A stretch of 51,008 bases of DNA from Cellulophaga tyrosinoxydans (GTDB lineage: Bacteria > Bacteroidota > Bacteroidia > Flavobacteriales > Flavobacteriaceae): NCBI RefSeq assembly GCF_900176415.1, contig NZ_FWXO01000003.1, positions 368,757 through 419,764 of the forward strand, read 5' to 3'. The notes under the pieces were generated by a model that saw nothing but the letters and a program-made list of their open reading frames with translations, did not search any database and was not told the origin of the DNA. Both the position numbers and the translations under genes were made by a program. Positions 1 to 7,289 of the stretch are shown here, one piece after another (position 1 is the stretch's first letter; each line of letters starts with the position of its first letter).

Positions 1-2
1 GC

Positions 3-71
3 ATTATGAATATTAGAAAACGAGTGAATGGAATACAAAAAAATAAAGATAACCCTCTAAATAATTTATAG
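3..71 (+). CDS. Possible C-terminal tail of a gene entering from the left
   Basis: One forward frame is open from the window edge to a TAG at 69-71 and gives about 22 residues, rich in Lys and Asn. It could be the end of an upstream gene on the same strand as the SGNH hydrolase, but such a short AT-rich frame can be open by chance. No family can be assigned. The rest of 72-194 shows no gene. Confidence 0.25.
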   Translation: MMNIRKRVNGIQKNKDNPLNNL

Positions 72-194
72 CTCGTTTTAGCTTACTTACGAAATTCCTT
101 GCGGATTTTCTAGTCGGTTTTTATTTGCTAAATTAGGTGTTTACACCCAAAAACTTTCCCTTACTTTCAACACAGATTACACAAAAAACAAGCA

Positions 195-1019
195 ATGAAT
201 CTTAGATATATATTAGGAGCTTTTGTTTCTTTTCCTTTATTACCAATTATGTATTTTCAAGGAAAGCGTATACGCGCTAGTGTGCCAAAACTACCCGAAG
301 CAGAAGGAACAGAAGGTTTTTGTGATGTATGTAAAAATTCGGATCATGCAATGAATGTGATATTCCTTGGCGAAAGCACCTTTGCCGGCGTAGGTGTTGA
401 TACCCATAAAGAGGGTTTTGCAGGTACATTTGCTAAAGAACTTTCTATGCTGTTTAATACAAATTTATCATGGCGTGTTTACGCACGGAGTGGCTATACT
501 GCCAAAAGATTAACCGACAAACTGATTCCGAAAATAACCGAAAAAAATCCAACGCTAATAGTTATTGGTTTAGGTGGAAATGATGCCTTTACCCTAAACA
601 GACCTTCTAAATGGAATACAGAAATTAGATTGGTAATTGAATCTCTGACAGCCAAATTTCCTGGCGCAATGATAGTATTTTGCAATATGCCTCCAATAAA
701 AGAATTTCCTTCCTTTACATCGCTTATTAAATTTACGGTTGGTAACCTTGTTGAGATTTTGGGTGAAGAATTACGTAAAACGGTGAAGGAGTATGACCAT
801 GTGTTTTACTTTGGCGATAAAATTACCTTACAAGGTTGGATAACTAAGTTTAATTTAAATAATAAAAAGCAAGACTTTTTTAGCGATGGAGTGCATCCTT
901 CTAAATTAACTTATCAAATTTGGGGAAAAGATATTGCCAGTGAAGTATTTAAGAATGAAACACTGAACAAAGCTCTAACAACAAAAACCACAGCGCAAAA
1001 AGCCTTAAAGAAAAATTAA
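195..1019 (+). CDS. SGNH/GDSL-family hydrolase, probably membrane-anchored
   Basis: This 274-residue protein is a predicted esterase or lipase-like hydrolase of the SGNH superfamily. Block I reads GESTFAG with the nucleophile Ser61, so the usual GDS is GES. Block III is GGND with Asn129, and block V is SDGVHP with Asp231 and His234, completing the catalytic set. Residues 4-22 are hydrophobic and followed by basic residues, so it is probably held in the inner membrane or exported. The C-terminus is a Lys/Thr-rich tail. The natural substrate cannot be read from the sequence; acyl groups on lipids or polysaccharides are typical for the superfamily. It appears to be a single-gene unit. Confidence 0.8.
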   Translation: MNLRYILGAFVSFPLLPIMYFQGKRIRASVPKLPEAEGTEGFCDVCKNSDHAMNVIFLGESTFAGVGVDTHKEGFAGTFAKELSMLFNTNLSWRVYARSGYTAKRLTDKLIPKITEKNPTLIVIGLGGNDAFTLNRPSKWNTEIRLVIESLTAKFPGAMIVFCNMPPIKEFPSFTSLIKFTVGNLVEILGEELRKTVKEYDHVFYFGDKITLQGWITKFNLNNKKQDFFSDGVHPSKLTYQIWGKDIASEVFKNETLNKALTTKTTAQKALKKN

Positions 1020-1146
1020 ATTTAGATGGCTTTCTGCTTTAGTATAAAGATTTTACTTTCTTAATTTCATTCGCTATTTTAGTTACTTCATAAAACTAGA
1101 TTTACCAACCAAATACTTTCAGCTGTATATAAAAAAACGATATCAA

Positions 1147-1572
1147 ATGTCCCTAGAATTACATTCCAACCCAGAAGTTGAAAAAGTATTTAGCAACTAC
1201 CCAAAACTGGTGCAAAAACAAATGTATGCGCTCCGTGAATTAGTATTGGAAACAGCAAAGGAAATTGAAGAAATTACAAAACTAGAAGAAACTTTAAAAT
1301 GGGGAGAACCTAGTTATATTACCAAAACTGGCAGTACACTTAGAATGGACTGGAAAGCTAAAACACCAACCCAATATGCCCTATATTTTAAATGCACTAG
1401 TAGATTGGTAGAAACATTTAAATTACATTTTAAAAATACGTTTACGTACGAGGGAAAAAGGGCTATTGTGTTTAATTTAGAAGATGAAATTCCGAAAGAG
1501 GCGCTTAAACATTGTATTAAAGCAACATTGATGTATCATAAAGTTAAACATTTACCAACATTAGGCATTTAA
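1147..1572 (+). CDS. DUF1801 (YdhG-like) domain protein
   Basis: This 141-residue soluble protein matches the DUF1801/YdhG family over its full length. The N-terminal part is helical (VQKQMYALRELVLETA), and the middle carries the family's conserved LKWGEPSY segment followed by basic strands. There is no signal peptide or membrane segment. The biochemical role of the family is not established; members are small cytosolic proteins with an iron-chaperone-like fold. The gene stands alone, convergent with the regulator on the other strand. The start is the ATG at 1147, the first in frame. Confidence 0.8.
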   Translation: MSLELHSNPEVEKVFSNYPKLVQKQMYALRELVLETAKEIEEITKLEETLKWGEPSYITKTGSTLRMDWKAKTPTQYALYFKCTSRLVETFKLHFKNTFTYEGKRAIVFNLEDEIPKEALKHCIKATLMYHKVKHLPTLGI

Positions 1573-1590
1573 ATTACCCTCTAATAACAA

Positions 1591-1630
1591 GAAGCCTTTT
1601 CAGAAACGTTTAAGTTTCTAAAAAAGCTTC
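1591..1630 (-). terminator. Imperfect hairpin between convergent genes
   Basis: Arms GAAGC-TTTT-AGAAAC and GTTTCT-AAAA-GCTTC surround a 6-base loop at 1608-1613. The two mismatched positions become G-U pairs only in the minus-strand RNA, so the hairpin fits best as the 3' end of the regulator at 1656-2288. There is no strong U-tract, so termination may be weak or the hairpin may only stabilise the 3' end. Confidence 0.5.
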
Positions 1631-1655
1631 ATCAACACTGAAATTAAATCCTATT

Positions 1656-2288
1656 TTAAGTATATGCTTCCATTTCTTTTAATTTCACCAAAGCCTCTGA
1701 TTTAGAGTTTACATTAAGTTTTAGGTAAATATTCTGAATATGAAAATTCACTGCACTTGCTGTGATGAATAATTGTTGCGCAATCATTTTATAGGTATTT
1801 CCTTGGCACAGATATTCTATAATTTGATTTTCGCGTTTAGAGAAAGAAGCATATTTTTTTTGCTGAAACATAGCGATTAGCTTTTTAGCAATTTCATGAC
1901 TCATAGCGGCACCTTCAAACTTTATAGAGTCTAAAGCATGATGCAATCGTTGCTTAGTTACAGGTTTAGTTAAATAACCATGAGCACTGTTTTTGAAAGC
2001 GCGTTTAACTTGATCAAAATCACTATCAGCACTCAGCATGATAACATTTATGTTTGCGTTTAATTTTCTAAAATGTTTAATAGCTTCAATACCGCCAATT
2101 TCTGGCAAAGCAACTTCCGATACAATAATATCGGGGTTTACAGAGTTAAAGTTTAGTAAGGCTACTTTTACAGAAGTATACATACCAACTAGTTTATAAT
2201 CTGTGTAGGTCTGAAAAAAATAACGATAGCCTTCATGATATTGCGTTTCGTTATCAATGATCATAATTTTAAGAACATTTGACTTCAT
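1656..2288 (-). CDS. NarL/LuxR-type response regulator with degenerate receiver domain
   Basis: This 210-residue protein has a receiver domain (about 5-120) and a C-terminal GerE/LuxR helix-turn-helix (about 145-205, with AVNFHIQNIYLKL as the recognition region). The receiver keeps the switch Ser86 and Lys108. However, the phospho-acceptor position is Glu58 (context IIVSEVALP) instead of Asp, and the acidic pair is Asp12-Asn13 instead of Asp-Asp. The family normally binds DNA after Asp phosphorylation by a histidine kinase. Here phosphorylation at that site is unlikely, so it may act constitutively or sense something else. No kinase gene is adjacent. It lies next to the PorP/SprF unit and may regulate it, which is inference. 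Confidence 0.85.
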   Translation of the reverse strand: MKSNVLKIMIIDNETQYHEGYRYFFQTYTDYKLVGMYTSVKVALLNFNSVNPDIIVSEVALPEIGGIEAIKHFRKLNANINVIMLSADSDFDQVKRAFKNSAHGYLTKPVTKQRLHHALDSIKFEGAAMSHEIAKKLIAMFQQKKYASFSKRENQIIEYLCQGNTYKMIAQQLFITASAVNFHIQNIYLKLNVNSKSEALVKLKEMEAYT

Positions 2289-2398
2289 ATTGTAGGGGTT
2301 TTAGTAGTAATGTCTCTAGTGTTTGGGCAACAAAAGACATTAATAGTTATACTTAATTTAGTTTAAATACCTCGAAAAAAAAGACAAGAATTCCTATG

Positions 2399-2420
2399 GG
2401 ATAGTTATGGGGAACTATCC
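2399..2420. promoter_or_regulatory. Perfect 8-bp inverted repeat upstream of the regulator
   Basis: GGATAGTT and AACTATCC are separated by ATGGGG, about 110 bases upstream of the regulator's ATG. No T-run follows on either strand, so it looks more like an operator or leader hairpin than a terminator. Autoregulation by the adjacent LuxR-type protein is possible but not shown. Confidence 0.35.
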
Positions 2421-2516
2421 AAATAAGCTAAAGTAATGACTACATCTAAAATAAAGGGGGACTATATTTAGACGAAAAAATTACAATAAAATTGCCTTGA
2501 TTAAGGGAATTAAAGT

Positions 2517-2669
2517 TTATAAAGTTTGATGGCTATGCCTAAAAAACAAAGCCTTGGTTTCGAGTAGCTGAACCGTTTCTTTTATAAATGTAAAAGTGTC
2601 TTTGCTTTTTTTGAAATGGAGTTTAAAAAATCCGTGAATAGGATGATTTTTGAGTAGTACTGTTTTCAT
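2517..2669 (-). CDS. Possible small protein of 50 residues, unassigned
   Basis: An ATG at 2669 opens a 50-codon frame ending in TAA at 2517. The product would be basic and Phe/His-rich, without a signal peptide or membrane segment. I recognise no family. It lies upstream of the regulator on the same strand. In such AT-rich DNA, a 50-codon frame can arise by chance and no clear promoter precedes it. Confidence 0.25.
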   Translation of the reverse strand: MKTVLLKNHPIHGFFKLHFKKSKDTFTFIKETVQLLETKALFFRHSHQTL

Positions 2670-2957
2670 AAGATTGGGGGATTAAAAATTTAGTAAAAGT
2701 ATTTTTATATGCTTGTATTTTTAAAATTAAACTTTAGTGTCTACTATATTTATATTGTTTGCCTATTCTAAATTTAACAAATAATAAACAAACTTAACAC
2801 AAATAAGTAATATTTTTCCTACAAAATGAAATAAATATTGCGGTCTGAAACGTAGTTCATCTACAACATATTGTTTTTCAACAAAATAAATTTATTTTTT
2901 GCCCAATGCAGTTCATCGAAAAGTTTTTAGACGCAGTATTTATATCCTTTTTAAAAC

Positions 2958-3018
2958 AAAAAAATCTACTAAATCACCTAGATAGTTTAGAACCATCTTG
3001 GGTAATTTAGCAGATTTT
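2958..3018 (-). terminator. Strong terminator of the PorP/SprF unit
   Basis: In the minus-strand RNA a long hairpin forms: AAATCTGCTAAATTACC pairs with the segment ending GGTGATTTAGTAGATTT, and an inner stem AGATGGTT/AACTATCT closes the loop. Several positions pair only as G-U, and only in this orientation. A run of seven U residues (2958-2964) follows. It lies 52 bases past the stop codon. Confidence 0.85.
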
Positions 3019-3069
3019 AGACTTAAATTAAAACTGACTAACTCAAATAAAAACTATTGAAATACTTTT

Positions 3070-4860
3070 TTAATCTTCATATACATTAGCTACAGTAGCT
3101 GTTGCATTCATATTATCTATCTGCATAATCCACTTTTCGTCGTTGTACTTTCCGTTTAAATTGGAAACAAAAGCTGATTCTGCATCTTGCTTAACATCAT
3201 AATCTGCTAAGTAGACATAGTAAAGTCCATTTTCTTTATTGTAAAATTTCTTAGGACTAAGACCTCTATTTTGTAAGTTCTTCATAAAGGCATTTAAATA
3301 CTTTTCTGTTTTATAAACATTTGCAATAACATAATAACCTGTTTTTACACCTTCTATATTTGCCTGATTCAACACCTTTATTGGTAATTTTTCATAGCTT
3401 TTTTGATTGTGATCGTTATTAATTGCATAGGTTTTCTTAACCGCAGCGTTATTATTTGCCAAAACATCATTAGGGTTGTTGTAAGCCAATCTTGACATTT
3501 CAGTACTATTTGCAGTCTTTACTTCATTCTTTAAAATTCTTACCATAGCTTCAAATCTTTTTTCGAATTCATCATTTCTAGTAGACTCCAAAGAATCTAA
3601 TCTGTAAATTAATTCATCTAGTATTAAGCTATTTTGGTATGCTAAAGAATTTACATCTTCTTTTACTTCATTTAGGGCCATTCCAGTAGATCCAGCACCT
3701 CTTTCTATAGTTTTTCTTCCTTTTCTTGGCGCAGCTTTCTTGTTTGATTTAGATGGTGAGTCGTCTGCCTTTTCCATTGCATTTTCTTTTTCACCTTCAA
3801 TTTTCTTTTGTTGCTGCGCAGACATTAACTGTAATATTTGCTCTTCATAGTTTCTAATTATAGCATCTACTTTACTGTCTTGTGAACTATCCACATAATC
3901 CGCTAAAGTTTGTTTATTGTTCTTAAACGTATACGCAACAGAAAGTTCATGGTTCCAACCCAAATCTGCTTCCGTATTGGCAACATCTTTTTCCATTAAA
4001 TAACCTAAAGACATTTTATCATTTAAGTTAAAACCAAAACCAGCCGAAAGTCCGTAATCTTGATCAAATGTGGTTTGTAACCAACCATATTTAGGTAGTT
4101 CTAAAACCATAGATCCAACGTAAGCTATACTATTATCACTATTACGGGCAACTTGCACCATAGGCGTTAATCTACCATTAGCAAATAAACCTCTTGTAGC
4201 ACCAAGCATATGTGTATACTGTACCGCTGCTTTTATACTCTTATCATTAAAATTGGTTAAAAATTCATTTGTAGATTGATTGTATTTAAACAAATCTTGT
4301 GCATATACACTAAAATCGAACTTACCAATAGATAAAGTAATACCTGGTTGAATAGCAATTTTACTTTCTTTTTGAGCTTGTGCTAATTCTGGATCGCTTT
4401 CGTCTGCAACAATTCTGTTTTTATCTAATCCATCACTAAAATACGTAACATTAGTTCCAAAGGTTAAGCTACTTTTATTCCCTAATTGCACCGATGTGGC
4501 ATAATTAGCGTTAAATCCAAATTCTTGTACAACACCAGACCATTGACTATAGACCCCTAAACCTAAAGCTGTATTCTCATTTATTTTATTGCTAAAACCA
4601 ATAAAATAATTTTGGTTATTGTCTTCAAAGGTGCTGTATTGATTTCTATGCAAAATATTGATATAAGATTTGTTTTCTCTTACCAAAGAAAAGGTAGGGT
4701 TTATTAAAAATCTATTAAAGAACAATTGATTATGATACGTGGTTTTTGAACCAAAATTAGTTGTTGCTTGTTCTTGACCAAGTACACTTTGCATGCCTAT
4801 AGTAACTACTATTGCAGTAATCACTACAGTTTTATTGAATATGTGGGTTAAGTAGTTCAT
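3070..4860 (-). CDS. PorP/SprF-family outer-membrane protein with C-terminal SPOR-like domain
   Basis: This 596-residue protein begins with a signal peptide (hydrophobic 11-27, cleavage near GQEQ). It continues with the PorP/SprF-type region to about residue 310, with the typical INPTFS segment near the start and alternating beta-barrel strands. A linker (about 335-480) is charged, with a Lys/Arg-rich patch and coiled-coil-like stretches. The last part (about 506-580, starting GYYVIANVYKTEKYL) resembles a SPOR domain, which in other proteins binds denuded peptidoglycan. Known PorP/SprF proteins are outer-membrane partners of T9SS cargo or adhesins. It follows the PD40 gene by 85 bases and ends at a strong terminator, so the two likely form an operon. 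No giant adhesin gene is adjacent. The SPOR assignment rests on pattern only. Confidence 0.8.
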   Translation of the reverse strand: MNYLTHIFNKTVVITAIVVTIGMQSVLGQEQATTNFGSKTTYHNQLFFNRFLINPTFSLVRENKSYINILHRNQYSTFEDNNQNYFIGFSNKINENTALGLGVYSQWSGVVQEFGFNANYATSVQLGNKSSLTFGTNVTYFSDGLDKNRIVADESDPELAQAQKESKIAIQPGITLSIGKFDFSVYAQDLFKYNQSTNEFLTNFNDKSIKAAVQYTHMLGATRGLFANGRLTPMVQVARNSDNSIAYVGSMVLELPKYGWLQTTFDQDYGLSAGFGFNLNDKMSLGYLMEKDVANTEADLGWNHELSVAYTFKNNKQTLADYVDSSQDSKVDAIIRNYEEQILQLMSAQQQKKIEGEKENAMEKADDSPSKSNKKAAPRKGRKTIERGAGSTGMALNEVKEDVNSLAYQNSLILDELIYRLDSLESTRNDEFEKRFEAMVRILKNEVKTANSTEMSRLAYNNPNDVLANNNAAVKKTYAINNDHNQKSYEKLPIKVLNQANIEGVKTGYYVIANVYKTEKYLNAFMKNLQNRGLSPKKFYNKENGLYYVYLADYDVKQDAESAFVSNLNGKYNDEKWIMQIDNMNATATVANVYED

Positions 4861-4945
4861 CTTTGGGGAAATTAATTGGGTTTTTTCAGTTGTTATCTAA
4901 TGCTATAATTGTAGGATGCATTAGTAGCCGTCATAAATAATGGGG

Positions 4946-6187
4946 TTATTTATCTTCGAAAATAGAAGTTGCATAGTTTATTTTAGACTCTGTATTTAGT
5001 GCTTCTAAAATGCCATCTTCTTTTTTATCAGGAGTAAATCCATTTGCAGATTTAGAGTAACTAAAGGCCACTTTTTGAGATTGTCCTTTCTCCTCTCCTC
5101 TATTTAGCAATACATAGCCAACTCCGTTTTCGCTAACAATATCTAATGAAAACTCATCTTGGTTGCTGTTAATGGGACTACCAAGGTTGACTGACCAGCC
5201 AACCTTGTTATTAGCTACTTCCACCATAAAAACATCTAGTCCCCCATAGCCTTTATGCCCATTTGAGGCGAAAAATAGCGAAGTCCCTCCCACAATATTT
5301 GGATACAGATCATTTTCATCTGTATTAACTTTTTTACCTAAATTTTTTGCAATTCCAACAGTACCATCTTTACTGATATCTGCAACATAAATATCGAACT
5401 TTCCAAAGCTACCTGGCATATCTGATGCAAAAAACAAACGCTTACCATCTTCTGATAATGCTGGATGCATAGCAGATGAATTCTTTGGACCTAAAGCAAC
5501 TTCTTCAAGTGTTTTCCATTGTCCGGAAACCTTTGCTGCCTTGTAAATTTTAGTTACTAATTCTTTTTTTGAGAACACTCCGTATTCAGGCTTTACATAT
5601 ATAGATTTGCTATAATACGCAGTACTACCGTCTGGAGCTATGGCAATATGCACCTCGTTAGTTGCTGATGTAGTAGTATTACTTGCTGATATTGGCTGTG
5701 CTGTTTCGCGAGCAACAAAATCTTCTAATACTTTTCTACTAGCTGTTGGATTAATAAAAAAGTCATTAAACTTACTTTCTCTATCTTCTTTCTTATAATA
5801 ATCAGACTTAACATCAGCTACCCAGTCCTTTTTCTCAGCAACTTTTTTCACATTAGTATTATCTGTCATTTTTAATGCATGATTGTAGCGCTCTAAATAG
5901 CTATTACTTATAGCATTTCCATCGGTTAGCTTAAAAAGCTTTGTATACCAGAATAACGCTGTATCATAATTTTCACTTAAGAAATTAGCATTACCTAAAT
6001 CTTCATAAATTTCTTGTTCACTATAGCCCAGTTGCTTCAGAGCATTATAGTTTTCTTGGCGCTTATTAGCCTCACTTATTTTGGTAGTTTCACCCTTAAG
6101 TGATTTTAAATTTTGAGCTTGTAGTGTTAGGCATGAAAATGCAATAATCACTGCAAGAAATACGTTGTAGGTTAAATTATTTTTCAT
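4946..6187 (-). CDS. Exported TPR/PD40 repeat protein (PorE-like, lacking OmpA domain)
   Basis: I place the start at the ATG at 6187, giving 413 residues, because the following 25 residues form a clean signal peptide ending LQAQ. An in-frame ATG at 6229 would add 14 unlikely residues. Residues about 40-100 look like a TPR pair (LGYSEQEIYEDLGNANFL). Residues about 180-380 contain PD40/WD40-like beta-propeller repeats, such as IAPDGSTAYYSKS and LSEDGKRLFFASD. Related flavobacterial proteins usually continue into a carboxypeptidase-regulatory and an OmpA-like peptidoglycan-binding domain. This one stops after the propeller. It is the first gene of a pair with the PorP/SprF protein and probably acts in the periplasm as its partner. 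Confidence 0.7.
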   Translation of the reverse strand: MKNNLTYNVFLAVIIAFSCLTLQAQNLKSLKGETTKISEANKRQENYNALKQLGYSEQEIYEDLGNANFLSENYDTALFWYTKLFKLTDGNAISNSYLERYNHALKMTDNTNVKKVAEKKDWVADVKSDYYKKEDRESKFNDFFINPTASRKVLEDFVARETAQPISASNTTTSATNEVHIAIAPDGSTAYYSKSIYVKPEYGVFSKKELVTKIYKAAKVSGQWKTLEEVALGPKNSSAMHPALSEDGKRLFFASDMPGSFGKFDIYVADISKDGTVGIAKNLGKKVNTDENDLYPNIVGGTSLFFASNGHKGYGGLDVFMVEVANNKVGWSVNLGSPINSNQDEFSLDIVSENGVGYVLLNRGEEKGQSQKVAFSYSKSANGFTPDKKEDGILEALNTESKINYATSIFEDK

Positions 6188-6257
6188 AACAGTTTCGATA
6201 AAGGGGTTAATATCTTCGACAAAATTCACGAAATATTTCAGAGTAATTACTAATAAA

Positions 6258-6322
6258 ATTTCATAGGTTTTTTATGAAATTGTGTATTTCATCGAAAAAT
6301 AAGACACTTAATCGATGAAATG
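6258..6322. promoter_or_regulatory. Two successive inverted repeats upstream of the PD40-PorP unit
   Basis: The first is AATTTCATA (6258-6266) and TATGAAATT (6274-6282). The second is ATTTCATCGA (6287-6296) and TCGATGAAAT (6313-6322). All four half-sites share the core TTTCAT. The array lies about 70-135 bases upstream of the PD40 start and 110-180 bases upstream of the divergent glycosyltransferase. It looks like a multi-site operator for a dimeric regulator. Which regulator binds is unknown. Confidence 0.5.
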
Positions 6323-6406
6323 CTCGAAAAAAATTTAATTACAGCTCATAAAAACCAGTAGCTGAAAACAATTTTAGAGGCAACTGCATAATTCATAATT
6401 CAATAG

Positions 6407-6414
6407 TATCTTTG
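6407..6414 (+). promoter_or_regulatory. Bacteroidetes-type -7 element for the glycosyltransferase
   Basis: TATCTTTG matches the TAnnTTTG consensus of the Bacteroidetes housekeeping sigma factor exactly. It sits 20 bases before the ATG at 6435, giving a very short leader. A clear -33 TTTG is not visible. Confidence 0.5.
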
Positions 6415-6434
6415 AAAAATTATAAATTATTAGG

Positions 6435-7286
6435 ATGAATTATTACGTTGTTATTCCCGCGCATAATGAGGAAGCTTTTATAGAAAAAACGTTACAATCT
6501 CTTTTAGCGCAATCATTAGCACCTAAAAAAGTGCTTGTGGTAAATGACAATTCTACTGATAAAACAGAAACAATCATTAACCAATACCTTTTAGCTAGTC
6601 CAATTTTCGAAAAAATAAATGCTACATCTACAACGGATCACATGCCTGGCAGTAAGGTAATACAAGCTTTTAACAAAGGCTATAATACCTTGGATAGTGA
6701 TTATGATTTTATAGTAAAACTAGATGCCGATATTATTTTGCCCAATAATTATTTTGAAGTTGTAGCTGCCACATTTGAAACTAACAAAAAAGCAGGTGTT
6801 GTAGGTGGGTTTATTTATGAACAAGACTCCACAGGTGACTGGAAACTTAACCACCCCATGAACAAAGATCATGTTAGAGGTGCCATAAAAGCCTATTCTA
6901 AAAAATGTTTTGAAGCAATAGATGGCTTAAAAACTGCAATGGGCTGGGATACAGTTGATGAGCTTTTAGCTAAATTCTACGGCTATGATATTATTACTTT
7001 GACCAATTTAAAAGTTAAACATCTTAGACCAACTGGCAAAGCTTACAACAAGAAAGCAAAACTATTGCAAGGCAAGGCAATGTATAGTATGCGTTATGGT
7101 TTAATAATTACACTTATTGCTTCGTTAAAAATGGCCTGGATGCAAAAAAAACCGAAAGCCTTTGTAGCTAATATGTCTGGTTATTTAACTGCATATAAAG
7201 AAAAAGCCCCCTACATAGTAACACCAAGAGAGGGCAAATTTATTCGCAGTTTACGATGGAAAGGAATAAAACAACAATTTATTTAA
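6435..7286 (+). CDS. Family 2 glycosyltransferase
   Basis: This 283-residue protein has a GT-A fold. The N-terminus reads VVIPAHNEE and the nucleotide-binding loop VVNDNSTDKT follows. The metal-binding motif is DAD at 97-99. A GWDTVDE segment near residue 176 is likely the acceptor/catalytic region. It transfers a sugar from a nucleotide-sugar donor, probably to an extracellular polysaccharide or glycolipid, but donor and acceptor cannot be told. There is no long membrane anchor; a hydrophobic stretch near residues 220-235 could touch the membrane. It ends three bases from the convergent pafA gene with no terminator visible between them. Confidence 0.85.
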   Translation: MNYYVVIPAHNEEAFIEKTLQSLLAQSLAPKKVLVVNDNSTDKTETIINQYLLASPIFEKINATSTTDHMPGSKVIQAFNKGYNTLDSDYDFIVKLDADIILPNNYFEVVAATFETNKKAGVVGGFIYEQDSTGDWKLNHPMNKDHVRGAIKAYSKKCFEAIDGLKTAMGWDTVDELLAKFYGYDIITLTNLKVKHLRPTGKAYNKKAKLLQGKAMYSMRYGLIITLIASLKMAWMQKKPKAFVANMSGYLTAYKEKAPYIVTPREGKFIRSLRWKGIKQQFI

Positions 7287-7289
7287 TTG

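Larger units (their letters stand above)
2289..3069. other. Long intergenic region between the regulator and the PorP/SprF gene
   Basis: This 781-base AT-rich stretch holds the leader of the regulator with a perfect dyad (2399-2420), a possible 50-codon minus-strand frame (2517-2669), two GTTCATC motifs (2855 and 2911) and the terminator of the PorP/SprF gene (2958-3018). No other coding region is convincing. It is long for this otherwise compact window. Confidence 0.6.

Noticed and set aside
6188-6229. Upstream ATG for the PD40 protein
   Set aside because: It would place 14 charged residues before a normal signal peptide; the ATG at 6187 gives a standard export signal.
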